This document shows positions 14,769 to 25,999 of a stretch of DNA of 64,000 nt, one piece after another. The stretch covers positions 702,501-766,500 of the forward strand of contig JAMSLZ010000013.1 of assembly GCA_026027325.1 (NCBI GenBank). The letters are read 5' to 3'. Positions within the stretch are counted from its first letter, which is position 1, and each line of letters starts with the position of its first letter. The notes below the pieces were generated by a model, which was not told where the DNA came from, made no database searches, and saw only the letters and a list, made by a program, of their open reading frames with translations. A program made the position numbers and the translations under genes. This DNA comes from Actinomucor elegans (lineage: Eukaryota; Mucoromycota; Mucoromycetes; Mucorales; Mucoraceae).

Positions 14769-15529
14769 AGTAGTAATTAATAGTGTGGGGAAAAGGTGGG
14801 GGAAAATGGATGAAACAAGGCCCTAGCTTTTTTATATAGAGATCCAGAAAAGGTCAGATTGACTCCTATTGGTTAACTAAGATGTATACCATTCTGTATA
14901 ACGCTACACGCAATAAAAACTAAGATCAGTATGCACTTAATAGAGCTTCTTACTGCCAAAGTCTTTGATGCTCCAGATGCCTAGATTTTTAATTTGCTAC
15001 TTTGGTTTGTCGCTGTGGTGAAGCGATAGTCTTGTGGAGAAGAGTTCCTTCCAGAACCCAACAAATAATTCATTTCGGAAAAACCTCCAAGAACTATAAA
15101 GTGTGGGATAAGAAGCTTTGGATGTGCCACTACTAGTATTCAATACGGAATACCACGCTTACCCGATATTAAGTCGATACACTAAATCTATATATTACAC
15201 AATACATCTTTTATGCTATATGAAGGAATGGTCATTGAGGCTCTTCCGAAATGACTCGGATACATCACGCGCCTTTGTACCTATCTGGCAGGATGTGGAA
15301 GCTCAGCCATGTTACGTGGGAACACGTACAATGCTAAAGGGTCTAGCAGTAGTAATTTTCTGCAAGCTCGTGTTCAAAAATGGGGTGACTAAATTCTTGT
15401 TTTATTATAAGTTTTTTTTAGGGCCAAAAAAGCTCCTTTTTTATATAGGTTATTCAATGTTTTTTGAAAAAATATATTGTGATGTTATATAGTATATAAG
15501 TTATTCGTTAAAAACCACACAGTGGCTGT
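14769..15529. other. Spacer with a doubtful + strand ORF
   Basis: Contains the promoter of the kinase-like gene and the 3' flank of the small Q/E-rich gene. A 124-codon ORF (15118-15492, +) shows no known motif; it may be a fragment of an old element but I cannot support it as a gene. Confidence 0.35.
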
Positions 15530-15868
15530 TTAAAAAGTTGAAGAAGGAATATCCATGCCCATTTCAGAGGCACGTTGTTTGAGATAAGTATACATTTTGT
15601 ATTGAAGTGCAAACAGAGGGGAATCAGTAGGTGCTTCAGAGAGATAAGACTGGACATCAAGTATTAACTGCAAGAGACTTTGATCAACAACATAAGGCTC
15701 TTGTTCCTGTTCTTGTTCTTGTTCTTGATAATCGTAGTAATCAGCTTCGTTTACTGCTTCGACCATTTCTTGGTCGTATTCATTAAAGTAAACTTGTTCT
15801 GATTCATATTCTTGAGCACTGAATGCTTCCTCTTGCTGTTGTTGTTGTTGTTGGTCGTTATAAGTCAT
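15530..15868 (-). CDS. Small acidic Gln/Glu-rich protein, unknown function
   Basis: A single-exon ORF of 112 aa is predicted from the ATG at 15868 (MTYNDQQQ...). It has an N-terminal polyQ stretch, a Tyr/Glu-rich middle with repeated QE dipeptides, and an ordered-looking C-terminal third (SLLQLILDVQSYLSE, LQYKMYTYLKQRASEMGMDI) that could form two amphipathic helices. The upstream ATG at 16018 would add 50 residues but that stretch looks like 5' leader, being T/C-rich. I do not recognise the family; the C-terminal half is the part most likely to be conserved. Confidence 0.55.
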   Translation of the reverse strand: MTYNDQQQQQQQEEAFSAQEYESEQVYFNEYDQEMVEAVNEADYYDYQEQEQEQEQEPYVVDQSLLQLILDVQSYLSEAPTDSPLFALQYKMYTYLKQRASEMGMDIPSSTF

Positions 15869-17159
15869 TATAAAATTGATTGAATGAATGTCGTGTATCA
15901 ATTGAAAGAGGTCTCTTGTTAAAGAATGATTTGATAGAGAGTGAAGTTGGCTTGTTACTAAAAAGAGACCTCGATCAAAAGATAAAAGAGAAAATGAGAG
16001 AGTGGGGTTGCTTTTCAAAAAGAAAAAGAAGTAAAAGAGAGAGAGAAAAGGCCAGGGTAACCGCTTTTAGCTTTAACACGTTTCTTCAGTAGTCCACTTG
16101 GTTACTTTATTAGGCCGCCAAGTAGGTGGGACGGTTTCAGGACTAGTAATAATAGATCTTATGATTGTCTAGTAGTGAATAGCACTTGCATGACTTTGAT
16201 ACTAATGTTCTTTTCTCGGAACATTTCTAAAAGATGAAGCCATACAAAGTGCATAACCAGGTCAAATTAGAACATTGGAAGCTAACGTAGGACAATCTGT
16301 CTTGAAGAAACCTAGTATCTGTCTGTATGGAACTACCATCATATATATATTATTGAAAAAACTGGCTGCTTTATATATTTTTATCCGAAATTTTAATAGC
16401 CATTTCAGTTCACTGGCAAGCAATACATGCTTTTGCAAAATGAATATAGTCCAAACTGGCACTCAAGCAGCTCCATTATTAATTCAATGTCCGGTTTCGG
16501 CATATCCTTAAACACATGTCCAATCGGATCTATAATTGAGAAAACTATGCCATTAGAAAGAGAATAATATTTATAGGAAGCAAGTTTGTGAGTCCAAGCA
16601 CCTGAAACAATCAGTTAATGTTCTATTTGAACTCTGATTATTCTCTGCGAGTAATAATGGTCTCTAGCATATGTCCAACAACCGAATGGTTATCCGTGAA
16701 AATTGAAGAATACATAGTAACATTTCACGTTCTATATATTTCCCGGAATTCAAATGATAATATTGACTCATTATTGAGCTAGATGCAATCTTGCAATTCT
16801 GAGGACAGTAGATGTAAAATTGGGCGCCCAATGAAAACGGCGAACCGTATTTCTAGTAGTAGTAGTAGTGGTTGTAAATCAGAGCCCTTAGGTTACTCAT
16901 TGATCGATGAATTGAGCTTTCCTATATCATTTAACTTTACTCCAAAGTACACAGATCGCTATGTATGCATATATAAACGCTCAAACGAGCATGTAGAAAG
17001 AGATCAACCGTTACTGCTATCATTATCCTCGTTTTTAATGTAGGACCGAAACCAAAAGATGAGTCTAGGAGAATGGTGCATGCGTTTTTTGTTTATTTAT
17101 TTATTTATTATTCACGTGTACAGTAATATGAAGAAGAACAGATGGTATATGGTAGTTAT
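15869..17159. other. Non-coding spacer
   Basis: Holds the probable promoter of the Q/E-rich gene and the 3' flank of the four-TM gene. Overlapping short ORFs on both strands (16262-16511, 16783-17043) carry no motif. Nothing else was recognised. Confidence 0.4.
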
Positions 17160-18071
17160 TTAGTATACAGTCATTTTAGACGTTTCAGGGAAATCATCCA
17201 AATTACGAAGCTTATGGTGCTGCGCCGTTAAACCTGTCTTGAGTCTACGAGCATAAGCATTAATAGTCGAAGCAAAATAAATCTATTGAAACCAATAATT
17301 AGTTTTATGATAGAATACAATGAAATAATACTTGCTTGAATGAAATTGCCAACAAAGACAATGATACCACTGACAATCAATAATTGTCTGTTAGCAGTAA
17401 CGCAGTCATCTTTATGAAGGCTACTGCCATTTGGCAAATTGACAGGTGTATAATACGGAGACGCATTGCTTGTCATTTCAGTCAGGTACTGTTGACAGCC
17501 TGCCACAATCGCATCTTGTTTGACCATTAAGAATATCCATATAGCTGTAGTTGACAATAAGAGTAAAACAGCGACACTCCAATATAGAAATCGAAAGATA
17601 TTAATCATGGTTCTATTTTGCTTTGATGATATTAGTACGTGATTTATCTTATTGGTTGAAACACATTACTGTGATGCCACCAATCACACCGAATAGTGAA
17701 CTGACGGTGTAGAGTCCGACAACAGAGACAGTTGTCCAAAACACTGGCACAGCAGCTTGTAGGTCCTGCTGATGAAAGCTATAAACAACTATGAAACAAT
17801 GAGTGGGTTGTATGACCGAGAAAGTCGAAGTATATTACCACTACGGCTTTTTAATAGCCAAATAAGTATACCAAGATAAAATGCCTATGTAAAAAAAGTT
17901 AGACCAAGATCCTACAAATGTAAAGAAAAAAAGACTTGCAGATGAAATGACTGCAATGGCAGTGACACCAGTTCTATGTTAAGAAAAAGAAGAGGTTTAT
18001 GAAATGACTTGGACTTGAACTTTGTAAAAGTACCTTAGAGGAATACAAAAGCAACAGTTATTGAGGCCCAT
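17160..18071 (-). CDS. Four-transmembrane protein (tetraspan/LAPTM-like layout)
   Basis: Six exons: 18071-18034, 17973-17916, 17884-17839, 17788-17670, 17620-17336, 17282-17160; they sum to exactly 223 codons (222 aa). The N-terminus MGLNNCCFCIPLRTG, with paired Cys before TM1, resembles LAPTM-like and fungal tetraspan proteins. Four hydrophobic spans are seen: TAIAVISSASLFFFTF..., VPVFWTTVSVVGLYTVSSL, WSVAVLLLLSTTAIWIFLMV and LLIVSGIIVFVGNFIQ. The loop between TM3 and TM4 carries two Cys (GCQQ, DDC) that might form a disulfide. The C-terminal ~40 residues are hydrophilic. Two splice oddities: a 31-nt intron (17915-17885) and a GC-AG intron with donor GCAAGT (17335-17283). It is divergent from the Mid2-like gene, 248 bp away. 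The substrate or partner is unknown. Confidence 0.75.
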
Positions 18072-18319
18072 ATTAAAAGCGAATAAAAGAGAAAGAAAGA
18101 TAAAATAGTTATTTTCGAATCAGTCTCGATACAAGTGTAACAATGATCACTCCGCCTACGCGTCAAAGCACACTTCCAGCCGATGAGATACCCGCGAAAG
18201 AGATCCCAACACTTCTAAAATAGTTTGATCTTCCGCTTTACGGTTCCTTTTGACAGGAAAAAAACTTTTCTACCCCTTCTTCTCTTTCTTTCCCCAACAA
18301 ACTCCAAAAAAAAACCACG
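18072..18319. promoter_or_regulatory. Divergent promoter region between two membrane-protein genes
   Basis: A 248-bp spacer separates head-to-head start codons. It has a perfect ACGCGT at 18158-18163, roughly midway, and a pyrimidine-rich stretch (about 18255-18300) just before the + strand start, as is common in fungal promoters. Confidence 0.4.
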
Positions 18320-19482
18320 ATGACTGTTCAACTTATAAAGCGTCAAGACTACGACGAAGACTATGACGAAGACTATGACGATGATTCTCCTACTATAACT
18401 ACTACAGATGAATGGGGCGAAGAAACACCTACTTCTGAAGAAGAAGATATTACTCCAACGGATGCCCCGACACCAACTTCTTATGAAGAAGGTGATGATG
18501 GCAATAGTAAGTGCTATTATGATCTATTAAGCGTGCAATTGCTGTATTATGCTTTTACCTACTGAAAAAGCGTTCTTATGTGATACATACTTGGCACACG
18601 TGTATAACTGACTTAACTTATTTATTTTTTATCTTAGCCAATGATGATTCCATAACTACTTCTATTACTACTACTTGTAATGTTTATTGCATTGAATATT
18701 CAAATTTCCGCTAATTAAACATTAATTACGATAGATACTACTGATGCTGAAGAACCTACAGCTACCTCTACTAGTACTGACTATGAGGATGATGATGATG
18801 AAGAAGGTATTAAAGTTATATGCAAATAACGTTGTTTCGAACTTTAAACGGTCTAACATGCTTGTATCTTCCTTAATAAGCTACTACCACTACCTTTGAT
18901 GACACGACTACAAGCACTTTAACAGAAGAATATACCACTACTGAAGAAACGCCAACAGAAACTACTTTTATTGAAACCACCACCACCACCGAAGAATCAT
19001 CAACAGAAACTACTTTTGTTGAAACCACAACCACCGACATTTACACTCCAACTAGTGTATGGACCACGCCATCTCTTACGAGTGTACCTACTCAACCTCC
19101 ATCCACTTTAATACCTATCTCCACGCCTTCTTCATCAATTGAGACTAACATCCAACCTACACCAACCACTTCGAGCAGTAGTAGCGGTCTCAGCGACCAA
19201 AACAAGGCCATTGTTGGTGGCGTTGTTGGTGGTCTTGCTGGTGCAGCTCTTTTAGGATTTATCGTATTTATGCTAGTTACTCGCTGGAAGAGAAACCGCA
19301 GAGAAAACGATATGGAAAGTTATCGTCCACGATCAGATTACAGCCACAGCATGAGATCTTCTGTACCAGTACAACAGCCCATGTCTCAATATGAGTATGA
19401 TTATTATGATAATTCTAGCAGAAGTGTCGAACACATGCTACCTTCTCAACATCATCCTCAAGCGGATAATACACGTTACTAA
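18320..19482 (+). CDS. Mid2-like single-pass Ser/Thr-rich membrane protein
   Basis: Four exons (18320-18506, 18638-18676, 18735-18806, 18881-19482) sum to 300 codons (299 aa). The order is: an acidic Asp/Glu/Tyr-rich N-terminus, a long Ser/Thr/Pro/Glu-rich region with repeats such as TEETPTETTFIETT, a Gly/Ala-rich transmembrane span (AIVGGVVGGLAGAALLGFIV), and a basic juxtamembrane stop-transfer (RWKRNRREN) with a Tyr-rich cytoplasmic tail. This is the layout of Mid2/Wsc-type wall-stress sensors, whose O-mannosylated ectodomain spans the wall. However, no signal peptide is visible at the predicted N-terminus (MTVQLIKRQD...), which is odd for a type I protein. Either an upstream exon is missed or the TM acts as a signal anchor. 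Function is inferred from architecture only. Confidence 0.75.
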
Positions 19483-21046
19483 TCTTATTCATTTACATTA
19501 CATTATTCATTATTACACAGTTTTCTTTTTTTTTCCCTTTTACTTTTTCGTTATTACAAAAGCATCCTATATATATAAAATTAAGCGTCCTTTATAGTAT
19601 AGGACCGCTGCCGTTTGTTACCAAATAAACTTTTTCTAAATAGTTGGACCTATTTCAACTGCAGATGGGTCTCGATGTAATGATATAGACAGGGGTTATC
19701 TATAAATGATAAAGTGTAACATAGCACCTGTGTAATGTTATGTGCTGACCACTGGTTGTTTACTTTGTAACATACTCATTGTACTTTCGATAGTTTCAAT
19801 CAGTTCATGAAAATGCAACAGTATCATTAGTCATCGGCATTTGAACTTGAAATCCTAGACCTTCCTTGATTACGACTGATCAACAATAGGTAGTTAAGCT
19901 AAAGCCTGTAGTCTCAAGTGATATGTTGAAATCAATACCTTTTTTTTTTGTAATGAATGAAATCTCATAATGATGCAACAAGAGAAAAAAGTACTGAAGG
20001 GTTATAAACCTGTTTTTAATTACCCGGAACACTATTTTACATTATACTTTGCTACAAAACTTGTAATATTTAAAATGAAATGGGATACTCTACATTTACT
20101 ATTAATTTTTCATAAATTAAACTTGCATTAGCGTACCTTATGATCATAATATCGAATTTTTGGGATTTTACTGGAGAAGGATGGCTTAACAAATGGATTC
20201 CATGGATACAGATTGGGCAGAATTTTTGAATTTATACTTTTGTGTATTTCCACAAATATCAAAGAAAAAAAATAAGAAATCTGAGGAAAATATAGAACCA
20301 AAGGCATCCTTTTTTAATGCATAAAACATCCTAATTATATATTTACGTAGTTAAGCGTTATATATTCTGATCATATAGCACCTTTACCTTTTAGATTGTG
20401 GCTTATCTATTCATTTTTGCACACAATACATACCATTCAGGTCCAGTGGCGTTTTTTTTAATAAGCGCTTCAATAGCGTGTTGGTGGTGTCAAACACTAC
20501 TAGTAATATGAGTGCTCCACTATCTTTCCCTGAAAGGCTATCAGAATAGATGCCATCAGATCAATGTATATGTTTGAACATTAACACCAGTTATATACAA
20601 ACACAAACCCTCGGACATAATAGTATCATTAAACTTAAAGACTAAGACGGGACCTGGTTCCTGAAAGTGTGTAATTGGCAAGTGTATGTAATGTTTCTGT
20701 ATGAGTAGTCTCATATATGTAATGGCTTTACCCTTATTATTAGTACCTACCTTTATTTTCTTTTATCACAAGCATCATTAACTTCTATATGGCAAAATTC
20801 TCTTTCAATTGGGTAATAATACATCAATCCATTAATTAACAAGTACTATTTAAATTGGGCCATTTGGTCCGCTTGTATTTCAATGAATACTCTGAACCTC
20901 ATTTATCATTGTTTGCTGAAAGTTTGTGTAATAGAAGCTGATAGTAATTATATTATTCGGAGTCACTTTTTGTTTCCGCTTCTTCACACTATTTTACATA
21001 CACATACACGTTTCAATTAAGATCATTCAAAAAATTAACTTTAAAA
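19483..21046. other. Non-coding AT-rich region upstream of the PiggyBac relic
   Basis: No ORF or RNA gene recognised. Mainly AT-rich sequence with scattered A/T runs. Confidence 0.4.
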
Positions 21047-21740
21047 ATGCCAGTCAGGAATAAAAATTTGGATGTTAATGCTCGCATTTCTGTCTTTGCT
21101 CACCACTTAAAACATTCAGAGGCTCCAGAACTTTTAAAACGGAGAGCTGATTTCAATATTCCTCGCCTCAGGTTCACTGAAAAGATTGCCAGACGTGTTG
21201 AACGCGATGATAGGAAGATCATGTTTGATATTGCACTTGATGATCTTCCTGATCGTTCATTTTCTTGTTTGGTACTTCTTTGAAGTATGAAGCGACAAGG
21301 GTATCCATTATTCGCGCTGTAACCACTACTGATAATGATATGCCTGAGAGTAAGGGCTTTCTTGAAGATACTGAGGGAGAGCAAGAAGCAGAAGAGGAAT
21401 TTGATGAGTTTGATTCTGGTAGTGATGGCTGGAAAGTCGATGAGGTAATTACTGATCATAAACTTGCCTCAGGTAGCAAATGCTTCTTTGGCAATTCGAA
21501 GTTCAACATGCCAAACAAGTTAACTGTTTCTCCTGCAGATTGGTTATTGTACTTTTTGCCAGTTGACCTTATTAAGGATGTTGTTATCCCAAACACGGAA
21601 AGTCATGCTCGCAATGTTAATCATAATTAGGTTGGCTTAACTTTCCCTGAGTATACAAATGCAGATTAGGCTGTACAATTTTGGAAATTCATAGAATACA
21701 TTATGTAGACTTTAGAGTATACATTTTATAAAGCTAAATA
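21047..21740 (+). mobile_element. PiggyBac-type transposase relic, N-terminal part (+ strand)
   Basis: The + strand encodes NIPRLRFTEKIARRVERD in one frame, then shifts at about 21270-21290 to a frame carrying an acidic stretch (EGEQEAEEEFDEFDSGSDGW), DHKLASGSK and SPADWLLYFLPVDLIKDVV. A degraded continuation (LTFPEYTNAD) follows the stop at 21630. The order acidic linker, then S-P-x-D/E-x-F/L-L-x-x-F-L-P, matches the N-terminal side of PiggyBac (DDE_Tnp_1_7) proteins. The frameshift and stops make it non-functional. The C-terminal, catalytic half is absent downstream on this strand but present on the opposite strand from about 23290 to 22036. Confidence 0.65.
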
Positions 21741-22035
21741 AAATGAAAGTGTCAGACAACTTCGAATACATAGCGCTTTTTTTTATATCTTTTGGAGAAT
21801 ATTCTTATATTTTGTTTCTTTCAAAACCAACTTCACCACAAAGGTAATTTTATCCTTTATAAGATATATAAAAGAATCCTGACATGTACATATCTACTTT
21901 TACATTCATGTTTCTATTTTTCTACCTTTATGCTCCGGCCTCTGCGTGTGCGGCATACACGTCTGGTGCGTTTATCACTATAAGAGAGCGAAATATAGAC
22001 GTGTGTACTGCATTTATTACAACTTCTCAATATCA

Positions 22036-23290
22036 TTGGTTCCATGGAAGTTCTTCTATGATCTCGCTCATAGTCTTGGACTTTTTGAAAAGAGGGTTGG
22101 CTAACAAGTCCTTGAAATAATTATGAAGGAAGCTACTTTCATTATGATTTCTCCAGACCTTATAACAACTAAAGGTATTAGCATCAACAAATCCAAAAGC
22201 AAAAAAAGGGAACACACTTCCTATCTGTATGTTTTCATTATATCATGAAAGTTGACCATATTGCCGCGCCTATTATTGGAAGTGCCAACGCTATCTACAG
22301 TGATGAGATTGTTAACTGATGAAAACTAATATATACTTCTAAATCTATACTCACTCTTATGGGATTCATAATCGCCAAAGATCTGGGAACATCAAAGCTG
22401 ACGCTGCTGTCAATCGGAATCCTTATAATAACGAACTTTATCCGAAAGAACAGAGGCACCACAGAAAGCAACCAACGCTTTCGGATTCAAATCCCTGTAA
22501 ACGCAAGTAATGATTGTCCAACCATCTCCATCACACTTTATCATGGTATAATGATCGCCTTGGTCATAGCCTAAGCGCCCGAAGATATTCATCCTAGGCC
22601 TACCTCGAGGCTAATGTCTCCTCACAGTAACCTGCATAATTTCAAACAAGCCATGCTTGACCAAAGTTCCAATCATCTCTGGTGAGTGAAAGCAAGAGTC
22701 AGTAATAATGGTTCTACCAGACGAAAACCAAGGCTCAATCAATCGCTTCAACACAGCGATTAAGTTTCGATCCAAGTCATCATACTTCTTTTTAACAAGA
22801 TCACTGACAGTATCTAGCTAAAAAATACAACTGGTGTTCTCATCCGCCAAATCCTTGCATTCTTGGCCGATTGGATGGGACTTTCTAGGTACTTTCTTTA
22901 AGTTAGGCAAGTCGCAACCAAGCCTTTGATTCATACTTTCATCAACACAAAAATATCTGTCAGGCTCTATCGATTTAGTTGAAATCTCATTATAAACATT
23001 AAAATGACCTTTAATTTAATACAGAGGGTCAGTCTCTTTGCGTTTGTCATCGAAAATCTTGAATATATAAAACTACATAATATAATTGAATATATCATAC
23101 ACCATGTACTTATTGAAGTTAATGGCCAACATAAAAGAACTAGATCCCATTTTCCAGTAAGCATTCTTATTGACATGTCTGCACATGGTCATAACCATTG
23201 ACAAGGCAAGCCAAGTACCAATCCTTGTCCTGAGGATTTATCGGAAAACTTTTCATCCAATGATAACAACTATTGTCCAAAAAGAAAAGA
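22036..23290 (-). mobile_element. PiggyBac-type transposase relic, catalytic part (- strand)
   Basis: Reading from about 23290 downward, the minus strand shows YFCVDESMNQRLG (first catalytic Asp), PNLKKVPRKSHPIGQE, LDRNLIAVLKRL, SSGRTIITDSCF (second catalytic Asp), HGLFEIMQVT, DQGDHYTMIKCDGDGWTI, PKALVAFCGASVLSDKV and finally a C-terminal piece AFGFVDANTFSCYKVW. These are the ordered DDE_Tnp_1_7 blocks. Several in-frame stops (for example near 22615 and 22820) and frame changes show it is dead. It points toward, and stops short of, the + strand N-terminal piece. Confidence 0.7.
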
Positions 23291-23299
23291 CTATAAAAC

Positions 23300-25999
23300 A
23301 CAATGTATTTGCCATCTGTTTTTTATGACTCTTCTTTCTCTTATCGTTCTCCTTTCTATTTCACTTTCACAATCCCTTTTCCAACAAAGCTGAAGCCCCA
23401 TTAGGTATGATCTCAAGCGAAGCTTTAATTTTCTTTGAGCCAAATTGTATACACTGCAAGCAATACTGCGTTAGTCTTGGCTATTTCTTTTCGGCACGTA
23501 GTGGCTGTTGCTTGATCCCAATAATAGTGGACTGCAGCGGTACCCTCTCTTCCTTTTACCTTTTTTTATATACTTATTCTCTCTCTATTCTCTCTCGACA
23601 GGATAGTGCCAATTTTGTGCCGTCTTTTTTTTTTAGGAAGGTCAGCGTCCTAGGGAAGCTTGGAGGATAGCTTTTTCTTTTATTGTTTGCAACCTGTTAT
23701 ATCTTTATATCAAAGCTATTTATTCATAACTCCATCTGAGGACGGGATGTGTCAGTATTTTTTTCCTTGGTATTTTGCTTATTGGAACTTTAATGTTGTT
23801 ATATTTACTCCCTCTTCCACGCACAATGATTAAATTATTATATATTTTTCTCTTAGACGGCTTGAATATGATTACATTTAATATTCATAGAAAATATAAT
23901 AGTCTAAGTGCACCATTACCTTTACAATAATTAGACATGTGTAACATCCCTTTCTTCTATCTCTGTTCTCCTTGTCCTTACGTAAAAAAAAAAAAAAAAA
24001 AAAAAAAGGTTTCTTTCTGTGATATTTCATTATGAGGAAACGCTCAATGAAGCTCAATGCAGTAATGGCACATTTTATATATCCCATGTTTAATGCTGTA
24101 GTATCTATATGCCTAATATTTGATAGAAGTTAATAGAAAATGAATAAACAGACCATTTCTCCCCATTATTTACTCTGATGATAATTACAGTGGTATAAAC
24201 GTGTCTAGATGAGACTATTACTTATAAGTTCATGCAAAAAAGTGTAACGCAAAGCTTGTATATATTCTGGTTCAGGCTCTGCTATCATATGTAAATATAA
24301 ATACTCTGTATCTTACTCAAGATGTATATTCTATCGAAAAGCAACGCGTACGTATATATATGGTGCAAGCATTTCAAACGGCAGGGAACATGGCACGGCG
24401 TTTTTATATAAGCAATACGCTTTCATAGTGTTGTTATCAAAAGCTAATGGACTTGGTACGTTTTATAAACAATTACGCCAACACTACCGCTAAAAGTATT
24501 GATAATAAAGTCGAGACTTTGTTATCGGCTTTTAATAAGATATGTAAAGGTGGCAGCCATGGTCTGTGCGAGCTATAGACGGATAGATAAACGGACCAAT
24601 AGTAAGTCAACATGCTTTTGCGAACATTTGAGTAGTGTTTTTCAAAGTGGAATCGAGCAGCAGTTGCAGGAGCTTGGTGAGTGATTTGTTGGAAAAAAAA
24701 CTTGGTGTAGGTTTTGAAACAGATGGTACTTTGTCAAAACACCTGATCAGGAAAGATTACCATAACCGATCAACGATAGTAAAACATCATTTCCTTTGGA
24801 TATCAAGCATTGAATTAATTAACTGCTGCTGATGAAACCAATAAGACAAAATCTTTAAAATCAAACAATTGTGCCTGAATCGTATTTACACTAAGGTAGA
24901 TATTTGATTTATAAAGTAGGGGTAATGCGTATTCAAAATGAGCTGCTGTATTTACAACAGTCATTATTTGGTTGAGTTACACCGAGTATACTAGACATTT
25001 ATGAATGCTGGTCTGATTACATGCAATTGATGGAATAAACTGCATGTGTCGCACGCGGTTCCTAAAGAAAGTGCCTCTACTATAGATCTAAATGTATACT
25101 ATAATTAGTATAAATATCATCAAGTCGAAAATTGGGAATAAAAGCAAATATACTCGATCTTCTTTGGTGAAGCGGTTATATTTCATTCATATGAACCAAT
25201 AGTATACATAATTTTCGCATCCTGTGTGCACAGACTGTTAAGCAAAGATTACCATTTGAATGGATCTATTTTTTTTTTTTTATTTCTCAGTGGGTTACTC
25301 AAGCATAATACGAGATGGATAAGGTCCAATGCTGTCTGTCAGTATATATCCACGTGTACATATGAGCGTATAACTACAATCTACTGTTTCTTGGATTCAT
25401 ATACTTACTAAACACAACAACTGCAATTCGTCGTTGTGCAACAAAGTCGATTGAGCTATCTGTTTTCTGTATAGATTTCTGTAATTCTATGTGGCTTTTG
25501 ATTTGCTAAGTTCATGATAACAAGCATAGACTGAGATGAGAGAGAGGATTTTTAGTAGCACATTGCATTAAAACAGCATTAACAATGTGTAGAGGCACTG
25601 GTTTATTTTGCAAAGACAGTCTTTTCTTCCTCTCACATCTGACATTTAAAGGACCTTAAATAAACACAGAGCTTGCTCCTCTATAAAAAAAAATACCGTA
25701 AAAATAAGGTTAGGACAATGTATGACACACTATAAATGAGTTAGTGCAACAATACACATTGTCAAGGGCAAACAAATAAAACGTGTAGCGAATTTGAAGC
25801 TTGGGTGGTTAATAATTCGCATAATGGTGTGTAATCAGGAGCTTTTAACTTACGATGAAGGCTATAGTGATACGCAAAACCTGATTTTCATCTATATTAC
25901 ATCGGAAAAGAAAACAAACTGCATATAAATAAGATACTTATTCTCCAACCAGTTTCTCTTTAACAATCCTTTTCTTATAACGATCATTCTAGAAAAATA
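23300..25999. other. Gene desert upstream of alkaline phosphatase
   Basis: No convincing coding region on either strand. A poly-A run lies at 23983-24007. Short ORFs (23407-23670, 24499-24684, 25226-25411) have no motif. The last ~150 bp should hold the promoter of the phosphatase gene. Confidence 0.4.

Noticed and set aside
14990..15075. tRNA-like stretch with short inverted segments
   Set aside because: No cloverleaf with a T-loop GTTCRA box and acceptor pairing could be formed.
15118..15492. 124-codon + strand ORF
   Set aside because: No recognisable domain; the second half becomes F/K/Y-rich low complexity.
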